Shown: positions 21,361-31,606, numbered from the stretch's first letter. The stretch: DNA of 64,000 nt from Peromyscus leucopus (GCF_004664715.2 NC_051083.1:113360347-113424346); one strand, 5' to 3'. Numbers and translations are program-made. The notes: generated by a model not told the origin, from the sequence alone.

Positions 21361-22502
21361 TTTTAATGTTTATAATTTCTATATTTGTTTCTTTTCTCCT
21401 CCACCACTTCCTTCTTTTTGGCACACAGGCTCCAGGGTAGGAGTACATGATTATGAAACTGGGATTGGTCAATGGTCAATTCCCCATACACATATAGCAG
21501 GACTCAAGTAGACAGAGCTTGACCATATGACTGTTTCCCAGTTACTGAGGGACTCATCCCAGGCATGAGCTAATGCACTATACTGCCCTGCTCCAACACC
21601 CATCTGCCTCCAGTCTGAATGTGTTTTATGAGACATCTAATTAGCTGGGCAGCCTTGGGTAGATTAGTGCTCCTCTCTGGCCTTGGTTTTCTTTGAACAA
21701 GATGCACTCATCAGCACCTCTACCACTGGCTGTGCCAAGATGGCATGTGCATTTTCCAAAGCTAGGAAGCATTGAGTCAAAACAACCATCATGCAAACAA
21801 TACATGTTTTCCTCAAAATGGAAGAAGCTCTCTTAGGTCTCTCCACCTTCAGAGCCGACTGACGCAGAGTGGAGATCAAAAGAGACTAGTCTGGGCATGT
21901 GCAGGCACCTGAGCTTAGCCTGGCAGCCCCAAGTCCCAAACTGCCAAAGCACACAAGTCCATCAATGTCAGCCTCCATCATGAATGTTCACATGGGGGCC
22001 TACTGCATGGCACAGTGTGTGCCACTTGTCTCTCGGGACACTGAGGCTTCATGTCTCTTTGTGATGCTGTAGAAAGGACAGTTTGGCTATACACTGGAGA
22101 AATCTAAAGTGTACATGTACACAGAGGCCTCACAGAAGTGTATGATAAGGATAAAGGAAGAAAACCTAGACAACTCAGCATAGGACTGGTTTGGTTAAAT
22201 AAATTATAGGACTGACAAATTATAATGTGCTATGGACATTTTGAATGCATTATGAGTCAAGGTGTGGCTATAGAAAGTTATCCAGATACTTTTCTTGATG
22301 TGGTACCGAGGATCTAAGATCTTCAGAGCCTCATATTCAACTACTAAGATACATTTTTATGTTTATTTTTATGTTTAATTACAAGTAACTATTGCATATA
22401 TTTATGGAATAAAATGTATATGGTTTGAAATATATGCATACATATATTATGCAATGATTAAGTCAAGCCAATAAAGATATCAAGGAACTCACCTATTAAT
22501 TC
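21361..22502. other. Mostly non-repetitive sequence, AT-rich at the right
   Basis: No confident repeat. 22370-22500 resembles AT-rich L1-type sequence ('attgcatatatttatggaat') but too weakly to call. Confidence 0.3.
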
Positions 22503-22620
22503 TTTTTTTTTTTCAGATAGGGTCTTACTGTGTAGACCTGGCTGGCCTAGAATTCACTATTTAGACCAACCTGGCTTCAAACTCACAAAGATCTGCTTGC
22601 CTCTGCCTCCAGAGTGGTAG

Positions 22621-22656
22621 TTTTTTTTTTTTTAATTACTTGTATGACTGTTTGCC

Positions 22657-22706
<50 letters not shown>

Positions 22707-22882
22707 TTACATCACATGCATACACCTACCTGGTGGCTGTAGAAGCCAGAAGAGGGTACTTGATCCTCTGAAACTGAATTCATAGACATTGTGAGCCTCC
22801 ATGTGAGTACTGGGAACTGAGCCAGGATCTTCTGTAAGAGCAGCAAGGGTCTGTATCCACTCAGCCATCTCTCCAGCTCCCT
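22621..22882 (-). mobile_element. B2 SINE inserted in a B1
   Basis: T tail, 'gcagcaagggtctgtatcca', 'cagccatctctccagctcc'. TSD 'gagtg(g/c)tag' at 22612-22620 and 22883-22891. Its tail contains a (TA)n array. Confidence 0.9.
22661..22703. repeat. (TA)n microsatellite
   Basis: About 21 TA units inside the B2 3' region. Confidence 0.98.
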
Positions 22883-22912
22883 GAGTGCTAGGAGTAAATG
22901 CATGTACTACAA

Positions 22913-23229
22913 AGTTCACGTTATTAAATTTTTTGTAGTAACCTATGTTAAGTAAAATATAGCCCGTGGGACAGTGCACACAGTGTATGTTAAAACCACA
23001 CACACACAACTATACATTTCTCTAGTTACCTTTCACAGGTATAGAATATCTGTACATAAGCAACTGTATCGGCCAATATTTGGTATATCTGAAACTCTAC
23101 CTGTGACTAACTCCAGTAAAAGGCCTGGAATGAGAACCGAGTTTGAAGGAATTCTTTCAAAATACCTGAATAGTTTGTTTTTGTTTTGTTTGTTTTCCAA
23201 CGTGAAAGTATTCTTTGGTCTATTTTCTA
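22913..23229. other. AT-rich sequence of unknown origin
   Basis: Could be the start of the L1 that follows, but I cannot show it. Confidence 0.3.
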
Positions 23230-23640
23230 ACTAAAAATGCATTTTCACAATAATGGGGCACAGAAAATTTGGTGGTTGTCAAGGGTTAAGGATGGATAGA
23301 ATGAGTGGGTGGTGTGGTTGTGAAGGGATGGCATGTGAAAGTTTGTTTACTGTGATGGTTACACAAAAATGTACACATAATGAAGCTGCATAGAACCATA
23401 CACACAAATATTCACCCATGACTGAGTGTATAGAAAACCCCAGATCCCGAATAAGGTCTATAATCCATTTAACAGCATTATGCCAATGTCAGTACCCTGG
23501 ATTTGATGTTCCACTGTAGCTATGTAAGTTATAATCAGCAGTTACAGCTACATAAGAAAGACGTAGAACCTCTCTGTTTTGTACTATTTTTGCAACTTCT
23601 TCTGAGTGTATGGCTATTGGAAAATACTAAGTTTGTAAAA
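23230..23640 (+). mobile_element. Ancient LINE-1 3' UTR (L1M-like)
   Basis: 'ggtggttgtcaagggttaag', 'ctgtgatggttacacaaaaa', 'catagaaccatacacacaaa', 'gaataaggtctataatcc', 'gtactatttttgcaacttct' are in the order of L1M 3' ends. Confidence 0.7.
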
Positions 23641-23804
23641 GGAGAGCAAATGATCTTTTGAAATGTTTGGAAGTGATCAAAGTGTTTCCAAAACGTAAGG
23701 TAGAGTTACATAGCTGTATACATTTGCTCAACCTTATTGAACTTGTACACATAAAATAGTGAATTTTAATATATAAAAAATATGCCTTAATAAACTCACT
23801 GATC

Positions 23805-23950
23805 TGGAGTCAGGATCAGGCAACCTGAAGATTGACTTTTGAATTTGTCAGTATCTGGTTGTGTGTGACCTTAAGCAGGCCACTCCAAGCCTTGGAGGTC
23901 TTGTCTAGAAAATGGACAAATAATTAACTTCTCTGAAAAGAAGATATGAG
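23805..23950 (+). mobile_element. MIR fragment
   Basis: 'ctggttgtgtgtgaccttaa', 'gcaggccactccaagcctt', then 'aaaatggacaaataattaac'. Confidence 0.6.
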
Positions 23951-23952
23951 AA

Positions 23953-24120
23953 ACCGGGCGGTGGTGGTGCATGCCTTTAATCCCAGCACTCAGGAAGCAG
24001 AGCCAGGTGGATCTCAATGAGTTTGAGGCCAGCCTGGTCTACAGAGCGAGATCCAGGACAGGCATCAAAACTACACAGAGAAACTCTGTCTTGAAAAACG
24101 AAAAAAAAAAAAAGAAGAAA
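23953..24120 (+). mobile_element. B1 SINE
   Basis: 'ccgggcggtggtggtgcatg', 'cctggtctacagagcgagat', 'ccaggacaggcatcaaaact', then an A/G tail to about 24140. The 'caggcatcaaaactacacag' variant is seen in cricetid B1. Flanks 'gatatgag' and 'gatatgaag' are a probable TSD. Confidence 0.95.
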
Positions 24121-24184
24121 GGAAAAGAAAAAAGAAAAGAGGATATGAAGATACAAGGAAGTACATATGCAAATCAGGAGGGAG

Positions 24185-24640
24185 GGTAGGCAGAATAATG
24201 CTTCTCAGAAGACGCACACACTCCAATCATCAGAACCTGTGAAAATGTTATGTATAACAAGGGGGCATTCGAGCTGCCAATCAGCTGTCTTTAGAACACA
24301 GAGGTTTAGGAGCTACCCTGGGTTGGCCAGATGGGCCCAACATAATCAAGATGATCTTTATAAATAAAAGCAGCAGGCAGGAGAGTAAGATTCAGAATGA
24401 TGTCATAGGAGAAAAGACAGTTGACCATTGCCATCTCTAACCATGGAAAGGCATGGAGAGCCAAGGCATGCCACAGCATCCAGAAGCAGGAAAGGGCAAG
24501 GAACCAGATCCTCCCCTGGAGACTTCAGATGGAACTTAGCCCTGCTGACATTGATACCCTGGGTTTAGTTTAGTGGGATCCATTTTGGAACCTGTCCTCC
24601 TGAACTATAAGAAAATACAACTGTGAGGTCTGAAACTAGG
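24185..24640 (+). mobile_element. MLT1-type LTR (MLT1D-like)
   Basis: 'aatcaagatgatctttataa', 'gcatccagaagcaggaaagg', 'gatcctcccctggagacttc', 'tcctcctgaactataagaaa' follow MLT1 order to the 3' end. Confidence 0.75.
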
Positions 24641-24725
24641 GATGTAGCTCACTGACAGAGTTCTTACCTAGCATGTGCAAAGCAGGGTTAAATTCCCAGC
24701 ACTACAAAAAGGAAACCACAAAAAA
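24641..24725 (+). mobile_element. ID SINE
   Basis: tRNA-Ala-derived: 'agggatgtagctcactgaca', 'ttacctagcatgtgcaaagc', 'aaattcccagcactacaaaa', then an A-rich end. Confidence 0.85.
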
Positions 24726-24729
24726 TGTA

Positions 24730-24990
24730 ACTTTCAAATATGTAAATATTGGATTATTCTATTCATCGAATACTATAGTTATAAAAAATTCAACATGTAG
24801 AAACCCAAAGGAAATACTCTGGGGTCAGACAGGCAAAGGTGGATTGGTGTAGACCATGGTCAACTTTGGGGTAATGGAAGTGTTCTACATCTTGATGATG
24901 GTGGAGGCTACTTAGGCACATAAATTGTCAAACTCATCAAGATGGGCAGTCAAAGTAGATGCATACAATAATGAGAATTAGGACTATAAA
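24730..24990 (+). mobile_element. Ancient LINE-1 3' UTR (L1M-like)
   Basis: 'ggtaatggaagtgttctaca', 'tcttgatgatggtggaggct', 'aattgtcaaactcatcaaga' match the L1M 3' end. Confidence 0.6.
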
Positions 24991-25365
24991 GTTGACTAAA
25001 AACTGAAAGGAAATACATTTGTGCTGCTCTCCTTGCACAGAAACTTTTTTTCACATTTGTGAAATAGGGACTCATTACAGATACATGCAGAAGCACCAGA
25101 CCCATGTCTGATACAATCCTTTGTCCTGTTCCTCAAATGAGCCCTGAGGCTTTTGAACGGCTCTTTTCTTTGTTTCAGAATTTTCATAGGTCACAGCATT
25201 CATAAGTGAACTCACAGGTGAACAAGCAATTTCCTCAAATATGCCAGCCCAAAGTCTCGGACTGCATCAGGCTGAGTCATTAGCCGTGTCCTGAACTCCT
25301 TTGAAGCTCTGGCATGTATCTGCTTTAGAATATATCACCCATGCCCAGAAGACTCATCAGCCTCC
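24991..25365. other. Non-repetitive sequence
   Basis: No recognised repeat or supported exon. Confidence 0.4.
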
Positions 25366-25440
25366 TGAAGGGCGGGGACAATGGCTGTCTTAGCTCTCTT
25401 AGTCCAGTCTCTAATACACAGGAAACACTCAAGAAATGGG
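25366..25440 (+). mobile_element. LINE-2 3' end, short
   Basis: 'ctcctgaagggcggggacaa' and 'cacaggaaacactcaagaaa' fit the last bases of L2. Confidence 0.45.
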
Positions 25441-25561
25441 AGCTACAACTGTTGTTTTATTTCTGAGTCTTCCTTCATTCTGGTCCCTCTTCACACTGTA
25501 ACTCTAATTGCAGAGTCCTCTTTGAAAAGTGATACCCTCACATTGGGTCACTCCTCCAAGG

Positions 25562-25677
25562 GTGAAGACAAGTGGATCTCTGAGTTTGAGGCCAGCCTGA
25601 TCTACAGAGTGAGTTCCAGGACAGCCAGGGCTACACAGAAAAAAACCCTGACTTGAACAAACAGAAAAAAAAAAAGG
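25562..25677 (+). mobile_element. 5'-truncated B1 SINE
   Basis: Starts in mid-element at 'aagacaagtggatctctgag', then 'ccaggacagccagggctaca' and an A tail. Confidence 0.85.
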
Positions 25678-26227
25678 AAAGAGCAGCAAAATGTAGAAGT
25701 CGATGGTGCCATTTCCACTGGTTGAGACCTATACCATTTCTGCTAATGTAATAGAAGGCTTTCCTTTAGCATCAACTCTATCACACCATTGGCTCCAGGA
25801 AAGCTGGAGGTTATGAAAACCTACCACTCATCTGCTGCAATTTCTTTCCACCAAACATCTATCAAGGACGCTCTCTCTCATCCCATTTCTGTATGTTTGT
25901 TTTCTGTAACCCTTGTAGATCTTTATTCTCATTCCTGTGGGGTTCCATTATTGTGTTAGGTCATTGTTCTAGCCAGCCCAAATCTTCTAAAGTCCCTATA
26001 CAGCTACCCTTCATGTTAAGCAGCATCTACCTCCAACCTTGTGTCATCTACATGCTAAAGCTGTATGTCCTAATGCCCGCCTCCAAAGCCTAGATAACAG
26101 TGTGGACCAAGTTAGAGATGAGGAAATGATACTAGAGACTCCCTGAGGCTCAGTGTCCATTGTGAGGTGATGAATCAATCCTAATGTGCCTATGCCAAGT
26201 CCTAGCTGCCACATATGTGAGTGTGAA
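25678..26227. other. Non-repetitive sequence
   Basis: No recognised repeat or gene. Confidence 0.4.
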
Positions 26228-26311
26228 ATTGGGAATAATCACCTACTAGTTTCCTAGGGCTGCCACAGCAAAGGGCCCCTGTCTAAGTGGCTTCAAACAC
26301 AAAAATAATTC

Positions 26312-26430
26312 AGGCATAATGATACATGCCGGTAATTCCACCACTCAGGGGGTCAAGGCAGGAGGATGGAAAGTTTAAGGCCAGCCCAGACTGCAGAACA
26401 AGATTATGTCTCAAAACAAACAAACAAAAC
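26312..26430 (+). mobile_element. B1-like SINE, diverged
   Basis: 'caggcataatgatacatgcc', 'ggtcaaggcaggaggatgg', 'ttaaggccagcccagactgc', then a 'caaacaaacaaaac' tail. Confidence 0.7.
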
Positions 26431-26435
26431 CTAAG

Positions 26436-26517
26436 GATAGAAGTAAAATTCAGCTCAGTGATATGGCAATTGCTTAGTATGTGCAAGGCCCTGGGTTTGA
26501 TCCTACTAAGAGAAAGA
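26436..26517 (+). mobile_element. ID SINE, diverged
   Basis: 'attcagctcagtgatatggc', 'aattgcttagtatgtgcaag', 'gccctgggtttgatcctact' directly after the B1-like unit. The pair may be one B4-type composite in reversed order or two insertions. Confidence 0.65.
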
Positions 26518-26668
26518 GGAGGATGAGAAGAGGAGGGAGAAGACATTCTCACAGTTCTGGAGGCTAACACTCCAAAACCAAGGTATCAGCAAGGCCTCCA
26601 AAGGCTCTAGTGGATGATCTCTCCTTCCCCCTTCCAGGTAGCAAAACTCTAATCTCAAGTTGCAGTCC

Positions 26669-26780
26669 TCTCTCTGTCTCTGTCTCTGTCTCTGTCTCTG
26701 TCTCTGTCTCTGTCTCTGTCTCTGTCTCTGTGTGTGTGTGTCTCTCTCTGTGTGTGTCTGTCTCTCTGTCTCTCTCTACT
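26669..26780. repeat. (TCTCTG)n hexamer passing into TG/TC repeats
   Basis: About ten near-perfect TCTCTG units, then alternating 'tgtgtgtg' and 'tctctctg' blocks. Confidence 0.95.
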
Positions 26781-26855
26781 GGAGATGGAACCTATGGCCT
26801 TGGACACATGCTAGGTAAGCACTCCACTACTGACTCACATCGCGACATAGCTCCT
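26781..26855 (-). mobile_element. ID SINE
   Basis: Antisense ID: 'ggagatggaacctatggcct', 'tggacacatgctaggtaagc', 'cgcgacatagctcc'. Confidence 0.65.
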
Positions 26856-26860
26856 CCCAT

Positions 26861-26903
26861 CCTCCCCATCCCCCCCCCACCCCCCACCCCCCCCCACCCC
26901 CCG
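26861..26903. repeat. C-rich tract (G-run array on the minus strand)
   Basis: Six or more C runs separated by single A residues, ending 'ccgcgcgcc'. The minus strand could form G-quadruplexes. Confidence 0.9.
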
Positions 26904-27045
26904 CGCGCCTGCTTCGCCCTCTCTTCTTATTAGAATGCTAGTCATGGGATCGAGGGCCCATTTCTACGGAGACGTCAGGCAAAGAGACACATCCTAAATT
27001 CTGGGTGGCATGAATTCAAAGGAAGGCTATTTAGCACACTACAAA

Positions 27046-27565
27046 CAGTGATAAGGTCTCCCGGATCAGGTCGTGTGGGGGCCGGGAAGATAGCAAGGTA
27101 AAACAGAACTACCCAACTAGTGTTCGCACCGAGCCCCTGCCGAGTTCCAACGGAGCACCTGCCGAGCTCCTACACATGGAGATTCGGATCCAGCCAGCTG
27201 GGGGGCTCTGCATTTCTCACTAGCTCCCAGGTGATGGCCTCGCTGCTCCTCCTGCTTTGAATAACAAGGAGGTGCTCCAAGGAAAGAGCTTTGAAAACAG
27301 ATGTCCAGCAGGGTTATTACATTTCTTTTGTAACGAGCTTTTCTCAGGCTCTTGTTTCCCTACACCTGGATCTTGTGTGAACGGTAGAAGAAATGAAAGG
27401 TGTTTTTGTTTGGGGTTCCTCCCTTCCCCCTTTCCAAAAAAGCCGACCTGCACACAGACACCTGGGTTAGGGTCGTTTACTGGGGAGGGCATCACATGAA
27501 GCACACGCAGGGGAACTGAGTGGGAAGAAAGAGGAAAATCAAGGAAGAGCTTGTATGGGCAGGGC
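27046..27565. other. Non-repetitive sequence with short tandem duplication
   Basis: At about 27130-27172 a diverged 21-bp tandem repeat appears: 'cgagcccctgccgagttcc' and 'cggagcacctgccgagctcc'. The 156-codon minus-strand frame (27220-27690) begins inside the adjacent B4 and is probably fortuitous. Confidence 0.4.
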
Positions 27566-27800
27566 TGGGGATGTAGCTCAGTTGCCAGGGTACTTGCCCA
27601 GAATGTACTGGATGTAGGATGATTCTGGATTTGATCTCCAGCACCGTATAAACAGCTGGGTGTGGTTGTATATGCCTGTAATCCCAGCACTTCCTGGAAG
27701 TGGAAGCAGGAGGATCAGAAATTCAAGGTTATCCTGGGCCACACATCAAGTTTGAGCCTGCCTGAGCAACATGAAACTCTGTCTTAAAAAAAAAACAAAA
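27566..27800 (+). mobile_element. Full-length B4 SINE (ID-B1 composite)
   Basis: ID-like left half ('gctggggatgtagctcagtt', 'ttgatctccagcaccgtata') joined to a B1-like right half ('cctgtaatcccagcacttcc', 'gaggatcagaaattcaaggt'), then 'aaactctgtcttaaaaa'. Confidence 0.9.
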
Positions 27801-27807
27801 AACAGGA

Positions 27808-27985
27808 GCCTAGCTGGGTGGTGGTGGTTCACGGCTTTAATCCCAGCACTCGGGAGGCAGAGGTAGGTAGACCTCTGTGAGTTTTAGGCCAGCCTGGTCT
27901 ATAGAGTGAGTTCCAGGACAGTCAAGGCTCCACAGAGAAACATGGTCTCAAAAAACAAACAGAAAATACAAACAAAAAAAAAAAC
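27808..27985 (+). mobile_element. B1 SINE
   Basis: 'gctgggtggtggtggttcac', 'aggccagcctggtctataga', 'tccacagagaaacatggtct', then an A/C-rich tail. Confidence 0.92.
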
Positions 27986-28597
27986 CAGAAAGAACATGCG
28001 AATTCTCAGGTTGCTGCCAGAACAAGCAGCATCCTGCTGGGAGCCCACCAAGAAATTGCACTCCTAAAACTCATCCTGCTAGAGGACTAGAGTATTTGTC
28101 TGCTGATTCCTATCTTGCATCAGTTAACGCTACCCTCCGGGTTTCTGTGTCCTCCACCCTGCAAAGAACCTGTGGGTGCTAGGGGCGGTAAGGCAAAGGT
28201 TGAAAGCCATCAGAGGCTGCGAGTGCCTGCAGCGGTAGATGGCCTGAGCTAGGCTGAGGTGAGGAGGAAGAACAGCTTCGGCTACTGCAGAAAGCTTCCA
28301 GGATGTGCATGGCGCTTGGATTCTGAGTTCATAAGCGGCCCGTACAAGCTCTTGCTTACAGTGATGTTCATGACTGTCATCATCCAGCTGTGTTGGACAT
28401 CTTGCCCACAGAGATGTCATGGAGAAATCTGTCCATTGCTTTCCCTGCCTTTCAAGTCCCATCAGGAAAAATAGGTGACACCGTAATCTCATCGTGGTTC
28501 TTGGTCACTGTAGGAAGAGGCTACTTCGATGCCTCACAGAGCCTGCCTTCACCTACTTCAGTCTATTGCCACTCTTGACATTGAGAGTGGCTTTTCA
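27986..28597. other. Non-repetitive sequence
   Basis: A 120-codon minus-strand frame (28130-28492) and overlapping plus-strand frames occupy the same bases. I recognise no domain and cannot choose between them. Confidence 0.35.
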
Positions 28598-28735
28598 TTG
28601 ACATAACAATCCTTTGAGGTAATGGTTATGATTGTCTCCATTTTATAGCCAGGAAAACCTGAGGCTCAGAAATGCCAACTCACTTGCCAAGGTCACTCAG
28701 TAAGTGGCAGAAGAGAGATGTAAACACAACTCACA
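28598..28735 (-). mobile_element. MIR SINE
   Basis: 'atcctttgaggtaatggtta', 'ctccattttatagccaggaa', 'aacctgaggctcagaaatgc', 'gtcactcagtaagtggcaga' in antisense MIR order. Confidence 0.7.
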
Positions 28736-29272
28736 AGGGGGAATTTAATAAAATGAGCCTGTCTGTAGTCATGGAGACTAACTCCCTTTCACTCCTCACC
28801 CCTGTGCATTCTCCGAGTTGTTTCTCTTCACCAGCTTATCTCAAACTCCAGGAATGCTTAGCTCCAAGGGTGTTCAACATGAATTGCTCCCTCAGGCAAT
28901 AATGACTGCCTGGTCAGTGGTACTTTCTAGAACCATATCTAAGGAGGAAATGAGCCCAGTTTATCCAAGACTGATGTACCATCCATACTTCTTGGTCCCT
29001 GATCCAATTCTTTCGCCCAACCTCTGCTCAGTACCTCAGAGAAAGACTGGTAGTCCCCTTGTTTCTTCCTGAGGCCACACTGAAATGAGTCCCTTTTCTG
29101 CTTGACCACGACTTGTCTCGCTGCTGGTTGGAATGCCATGGAGAAGTACAGTTCAGCCCAGAGTGTTAGGGCTGCTAGAACCAGGACCTCTGGCTGAGAA
29201 TTCTGGTAAGTGACTCATTGGCTTCCATGGGAGAAACTTCCATGTAAGTTCCAATGAGATTTAAATATAAAT
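28736..29272. other. Non-repetitive sequence
   Basis: No recognised repeat or supported exon. Confidence 0.4.
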
Positions 29273-29285
29273 CTATATTACACTT

Positions 29286-29457
29286 CTTTTTTGCATTTTT
29301 TTGTTTGTTTTTTTTTTCCGAGACAGAGTTTCTCTGTGTAGCTTTGGAACCTATTCTGGAACTCTCTCTGTAGACCAGGCTGGCCTCGAACTCACAGAGA
29401 TCTGCCTGGCTCTGCCTCCTGAGTGTGGGATCAAAGGTGTGTGCCACCACTGTCCAG
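29286..29457 (-). mobile_element. Young B1 SINE with perfect 13-bp TSD
   Basis: Antisense B1 with 'gtgtagctttggaacctatt' and 'ctggaactctctctgtagac', the long cricetid-type B1 right half, and 'aggtgtgtgccaccactgtc'. 'ctatattacactt' flanks it identically at 29273-29285 and 29458-29470. Confidence 0.97.
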
Positions 29458-29470
29458 CTATATTACACTT

Positions 29471-30010
29471 TTGATAGATGAGAACAGTGGGAAAAAAACT
29501 AATCTTGTTCATACACAGCTTCTTGTCCCATTAAAACATAGTAGGTCCATCAGGCAATGTTTTTTCCTTTATAAAACAATTTACCATTAGTAAGAAAAAT
29601 GTATTTCCTTTCTCAACTCAGCATGTATTTACTCACTGTTGGTATTTACTAGGCTGAATAGGTACATTGACATAAATGAATTTTTTCTTGGGTAATTGGT
29701 ATGTGAGTAAATCTCAACTCTATAAAGCAAAAGATGTATTGAGAAATGAAATGAAATGGATTCAATGATGTGAGATCATTAGTTTAAAAATGTCACCATA
29801 AGATTTCTTCAAGTAATGATTTTCCCAAGTTCATCAAAACTCCCACACACATTTGGGGAAAACAAGTTCTTCTCGAAATAAGAAAGATCCACCCTTCTGC
29901 TGTTAGTAGAAAGCTGTTCGTCCTCCATTTCCGAGCAGCGAGCTCTTTGCCACTTTTGTTTCCCTGTACACAGAAAGGGTTGGAACTTTCAAGTTCGAGG
30001 CAGCCAGCCT
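29471..30010. other. Non-repetitive AT-rich sequence
   Basis: No repeat recognised. It would be the 3' UTR side of the candidate exon at 30011-30138. ATTAAA on the minus strand overlaps that stop codon, and I found no clear AATAAA in the next 500 bases. Confidence 0.35.
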
Positions 30011-30138
30011 TTAATAATTAATCCGTAAAGCTCTTGGGCAAGGGTTCTTCAATTCTGGTGCTGCTTTCTTCTCACTTGGACTGTTCACTGTAGAGAATGT
30101 AGAGGCCAAATGTCCACTGGAAGACGCTGGCAGTACCC
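30011..30138 (-). CDS. Candidate terminal coding exon (hypothetical)
   Basis: On the minus strand a strong acceptor-like sequence, 'ttctgctcgtctctccag', ends at 30139. After it an open frame starts with two bases finishing a split codon, continues 'VLPASSSGHLASTFSTV' and 'NSPSEKKAAPELKN', and ends 'CPRALRINY' with a TAA at 30011. No SINE or simple repeat overlaps it. I do not recognise the protein. The frame requires one base from an upstream exon; the candidate exon at 48474-48566 ends in that phase and would give a glycine at the join. A chance frame of 41 codons is quite possible, and no downstream polyadenylation signal is clear. Confidence 0.2.
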
Positions 30139-30489
30139 CTGGAGAGACGAGCAGAACACAGTAGGAACAAGCTGTGTGCAAACACCCGTGAACTACACAG
30201 TAAGTCTGAGTGTGTGTGTGTTTGCCTCTGCCTCTATGTGCTGAAGTCACTTAAGGGAGGGGAGAGGGGGGAGATCAAAGAGAAAGGTAGATGAGATGGG
30301 AAGAGCACTGGGCTGGGAGCCAAGAGAAACGGCTTCTAGATGAGTCTCTTCCCTGACCCTCTGTAGCATCTTAGGTGTTCGCTTCTCCATCACAGACTGT
30401 CTTAACTAGTTGGCAGTCCAGCAGGATGCACAGGGGATTGGCACTCTGCAACGCACATGATACCCAGAGAACAAGGAACTGTGTTTGCT
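30139..30489. other. Non-repetitive sequence
   Basis: Nothing beyond a short imperfect GT stretch near 30209-30222. Confidence 0.4.
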
Positions 30490-30570
30490 CACCCAGTGTC
30501 TCCTGAGCACCAGCTACTTACCAGGCACCATGCCAGGCACTGGAAGGCAGAAGGCCAACAACTCTGCTAA
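30490..30570 (-). mobile_element. LINE-2 3' end fragment
   Basis: 'gagcaccagctacttaccag' and 'gcaccatgccaggcactgg' resemble the antisense L2 terminus. Confidence 0.4.
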
Positions 30571-30734
30571 AATAGCTGCAGCTCCCCAAATCCACCTGAC
30601 CCCTCTGGCTTCTACACCTTTGCTTGTAGTACGATACTTACCTCATGGCCTTCTCTCACTCTGCTAGCCACTGGGAAACTCGTGACTCTTCCAACTCCTG
30701 GATAGAAATTATCTCATTTAGGAGCACTTTCATA

Positions 30735-31140
30735 TTTGTCTGCTCAAGCTTCTACAATGGAACACCACAGACTGGGAAGCTTCATTGTATAGTTCCAAGT
30801 TCTGGAGGTCAGAAGTCTGAAAAAAACCTGTTAGGATACAGTTTTTGGTAATAGTTTTTTCCATGGTTTGCATATGGCCGTCTTGTATTTCCCAAGGCAG
30901 AGGGAGAGAAGGAGGGGGAAGGATGGATGGTAGAGGGAGGGGGAATGAAAGGAAGGAAGGGAGGGAGAGTGAGTGAGTGAGTGAGTGAGTGAGTGAGTGA
31001 GTGAGTGAGGAAGGAATCCTGATTATTCATAAGGGCACTACTTGTTATAATGAGGGCTCTACCCTGATGACTCTATCACCCCCCCCAGAGGCTCAATCTC
31101 CCATACTGCCACTTGTTCAATATGATTTGAACTCATGAAT
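30735..31140 (-). mobile_element. MLT1-type LTR with purine-rich interior
   Basis: 'tacaatggaacaccacagac' and 'agttctggaggtcagaagtc' at the left; 'ataagggcactacttgttat' at the right. The middle is purine-rich and ends in a tetranucleotide array. Confidence 0.65.
30968..31009. repeat. (GTGA)n microsatellite
   Basis: About ten perfect GTGA units, preceded by GGAA/GGGA-type purine repeats. Confidence 0.97.
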
Positions 31141-31154
31141 CTTGGAAGAGTGTG

Positions 31155-31155
<1 letters not shown>

Positions 31156-31206
<51 letters not shown>
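31156..31206. repeat. (CA)n microsatellite
   Basis: About 25 CA units. Confidence 0.98.
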
Positions 31207-31208
<2 letters not shown>

Positions 31209-31209
31209 A

Positions 31210-31378
31210 AAGTATATATTCACATATATAAAAGTCAAAGTGACTTCAGTAGTAAAGGGGAATAGTGGGAGGGAGGAGGGTTAAATATGGTCAAAGCCCA
31301 TGATAGACTTGTATGAAAGTCACTCTATGAAATCTATCATTATATATAACAAAATAAGCCAATAAAATTATATAGAAA
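31210..31378 (+). mobile_element. Rodent LINE-1 3' tail
   Basis: 'ggtcaaagcccatgatagac', 'ttgtatgaaagtcactctat' and 'aataagccaataaaattata' resemble the end of rodent L1 3' UTRs. Confidence 0.45.
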
Positions 31379-31606
31379 CCTCCCTCCCGGAAAATTCCAT
31401 AACACTAAGGCCAGAGCCAGAATATGATGCAAGGGTAGAGAGATGGGCCAGACAATTTCCTTCTGCACACCATTATTATCTCATCTGTCTCTGTCTACTT
31501 TCTGTTGCTACAGTGGAATGCTACAACCTGGTTAGCTTATAAAGCATAGAGGTTTAGAAATTGGTTCAAGAAATTGGAAAGTCCCAGAGTACTGGGCTGA
31601 CATTGT

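Larger units (their letters stand above)
22503..22912 (-). mobile_element. B1 SINE split by a B2
   Basis: The left part (22503-22620) runs from the T tail through 'gatctgcttgcctctgcctc'. The right part (22883-22912) resumes with 'gagtgctaggagtaaatgca'. Confidence 0.85.
26228..27045 (-). mobile_element. MLT1-type LTR broken into three pieces
   Basis: Antisense MLT1 pieces at 26228-26310 ('tttcctagggctgccacagc'), 26545-26665 ('acagttctggaggctaacac') and 26915-27045 ('atgggatcgagggcccattt'), separated by B1, ID and simple repeats. Confidence 0.55.

Noticed and set aside
27220..27690. 156-codon minus-strand open frame, the longest in the window
   Set aside because: Its start lies inside a B4 SINE, composition is not protein-like and no splice or conservation evidence is visible. 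A frame of this size is expected by chance in 64 kb.
30968..31009. Regular short repeats that could suggest a CRISPR-like array
   Set aside because: Uninterrupted GTGA tetranucleotide without spacers, in mammalian DNA.
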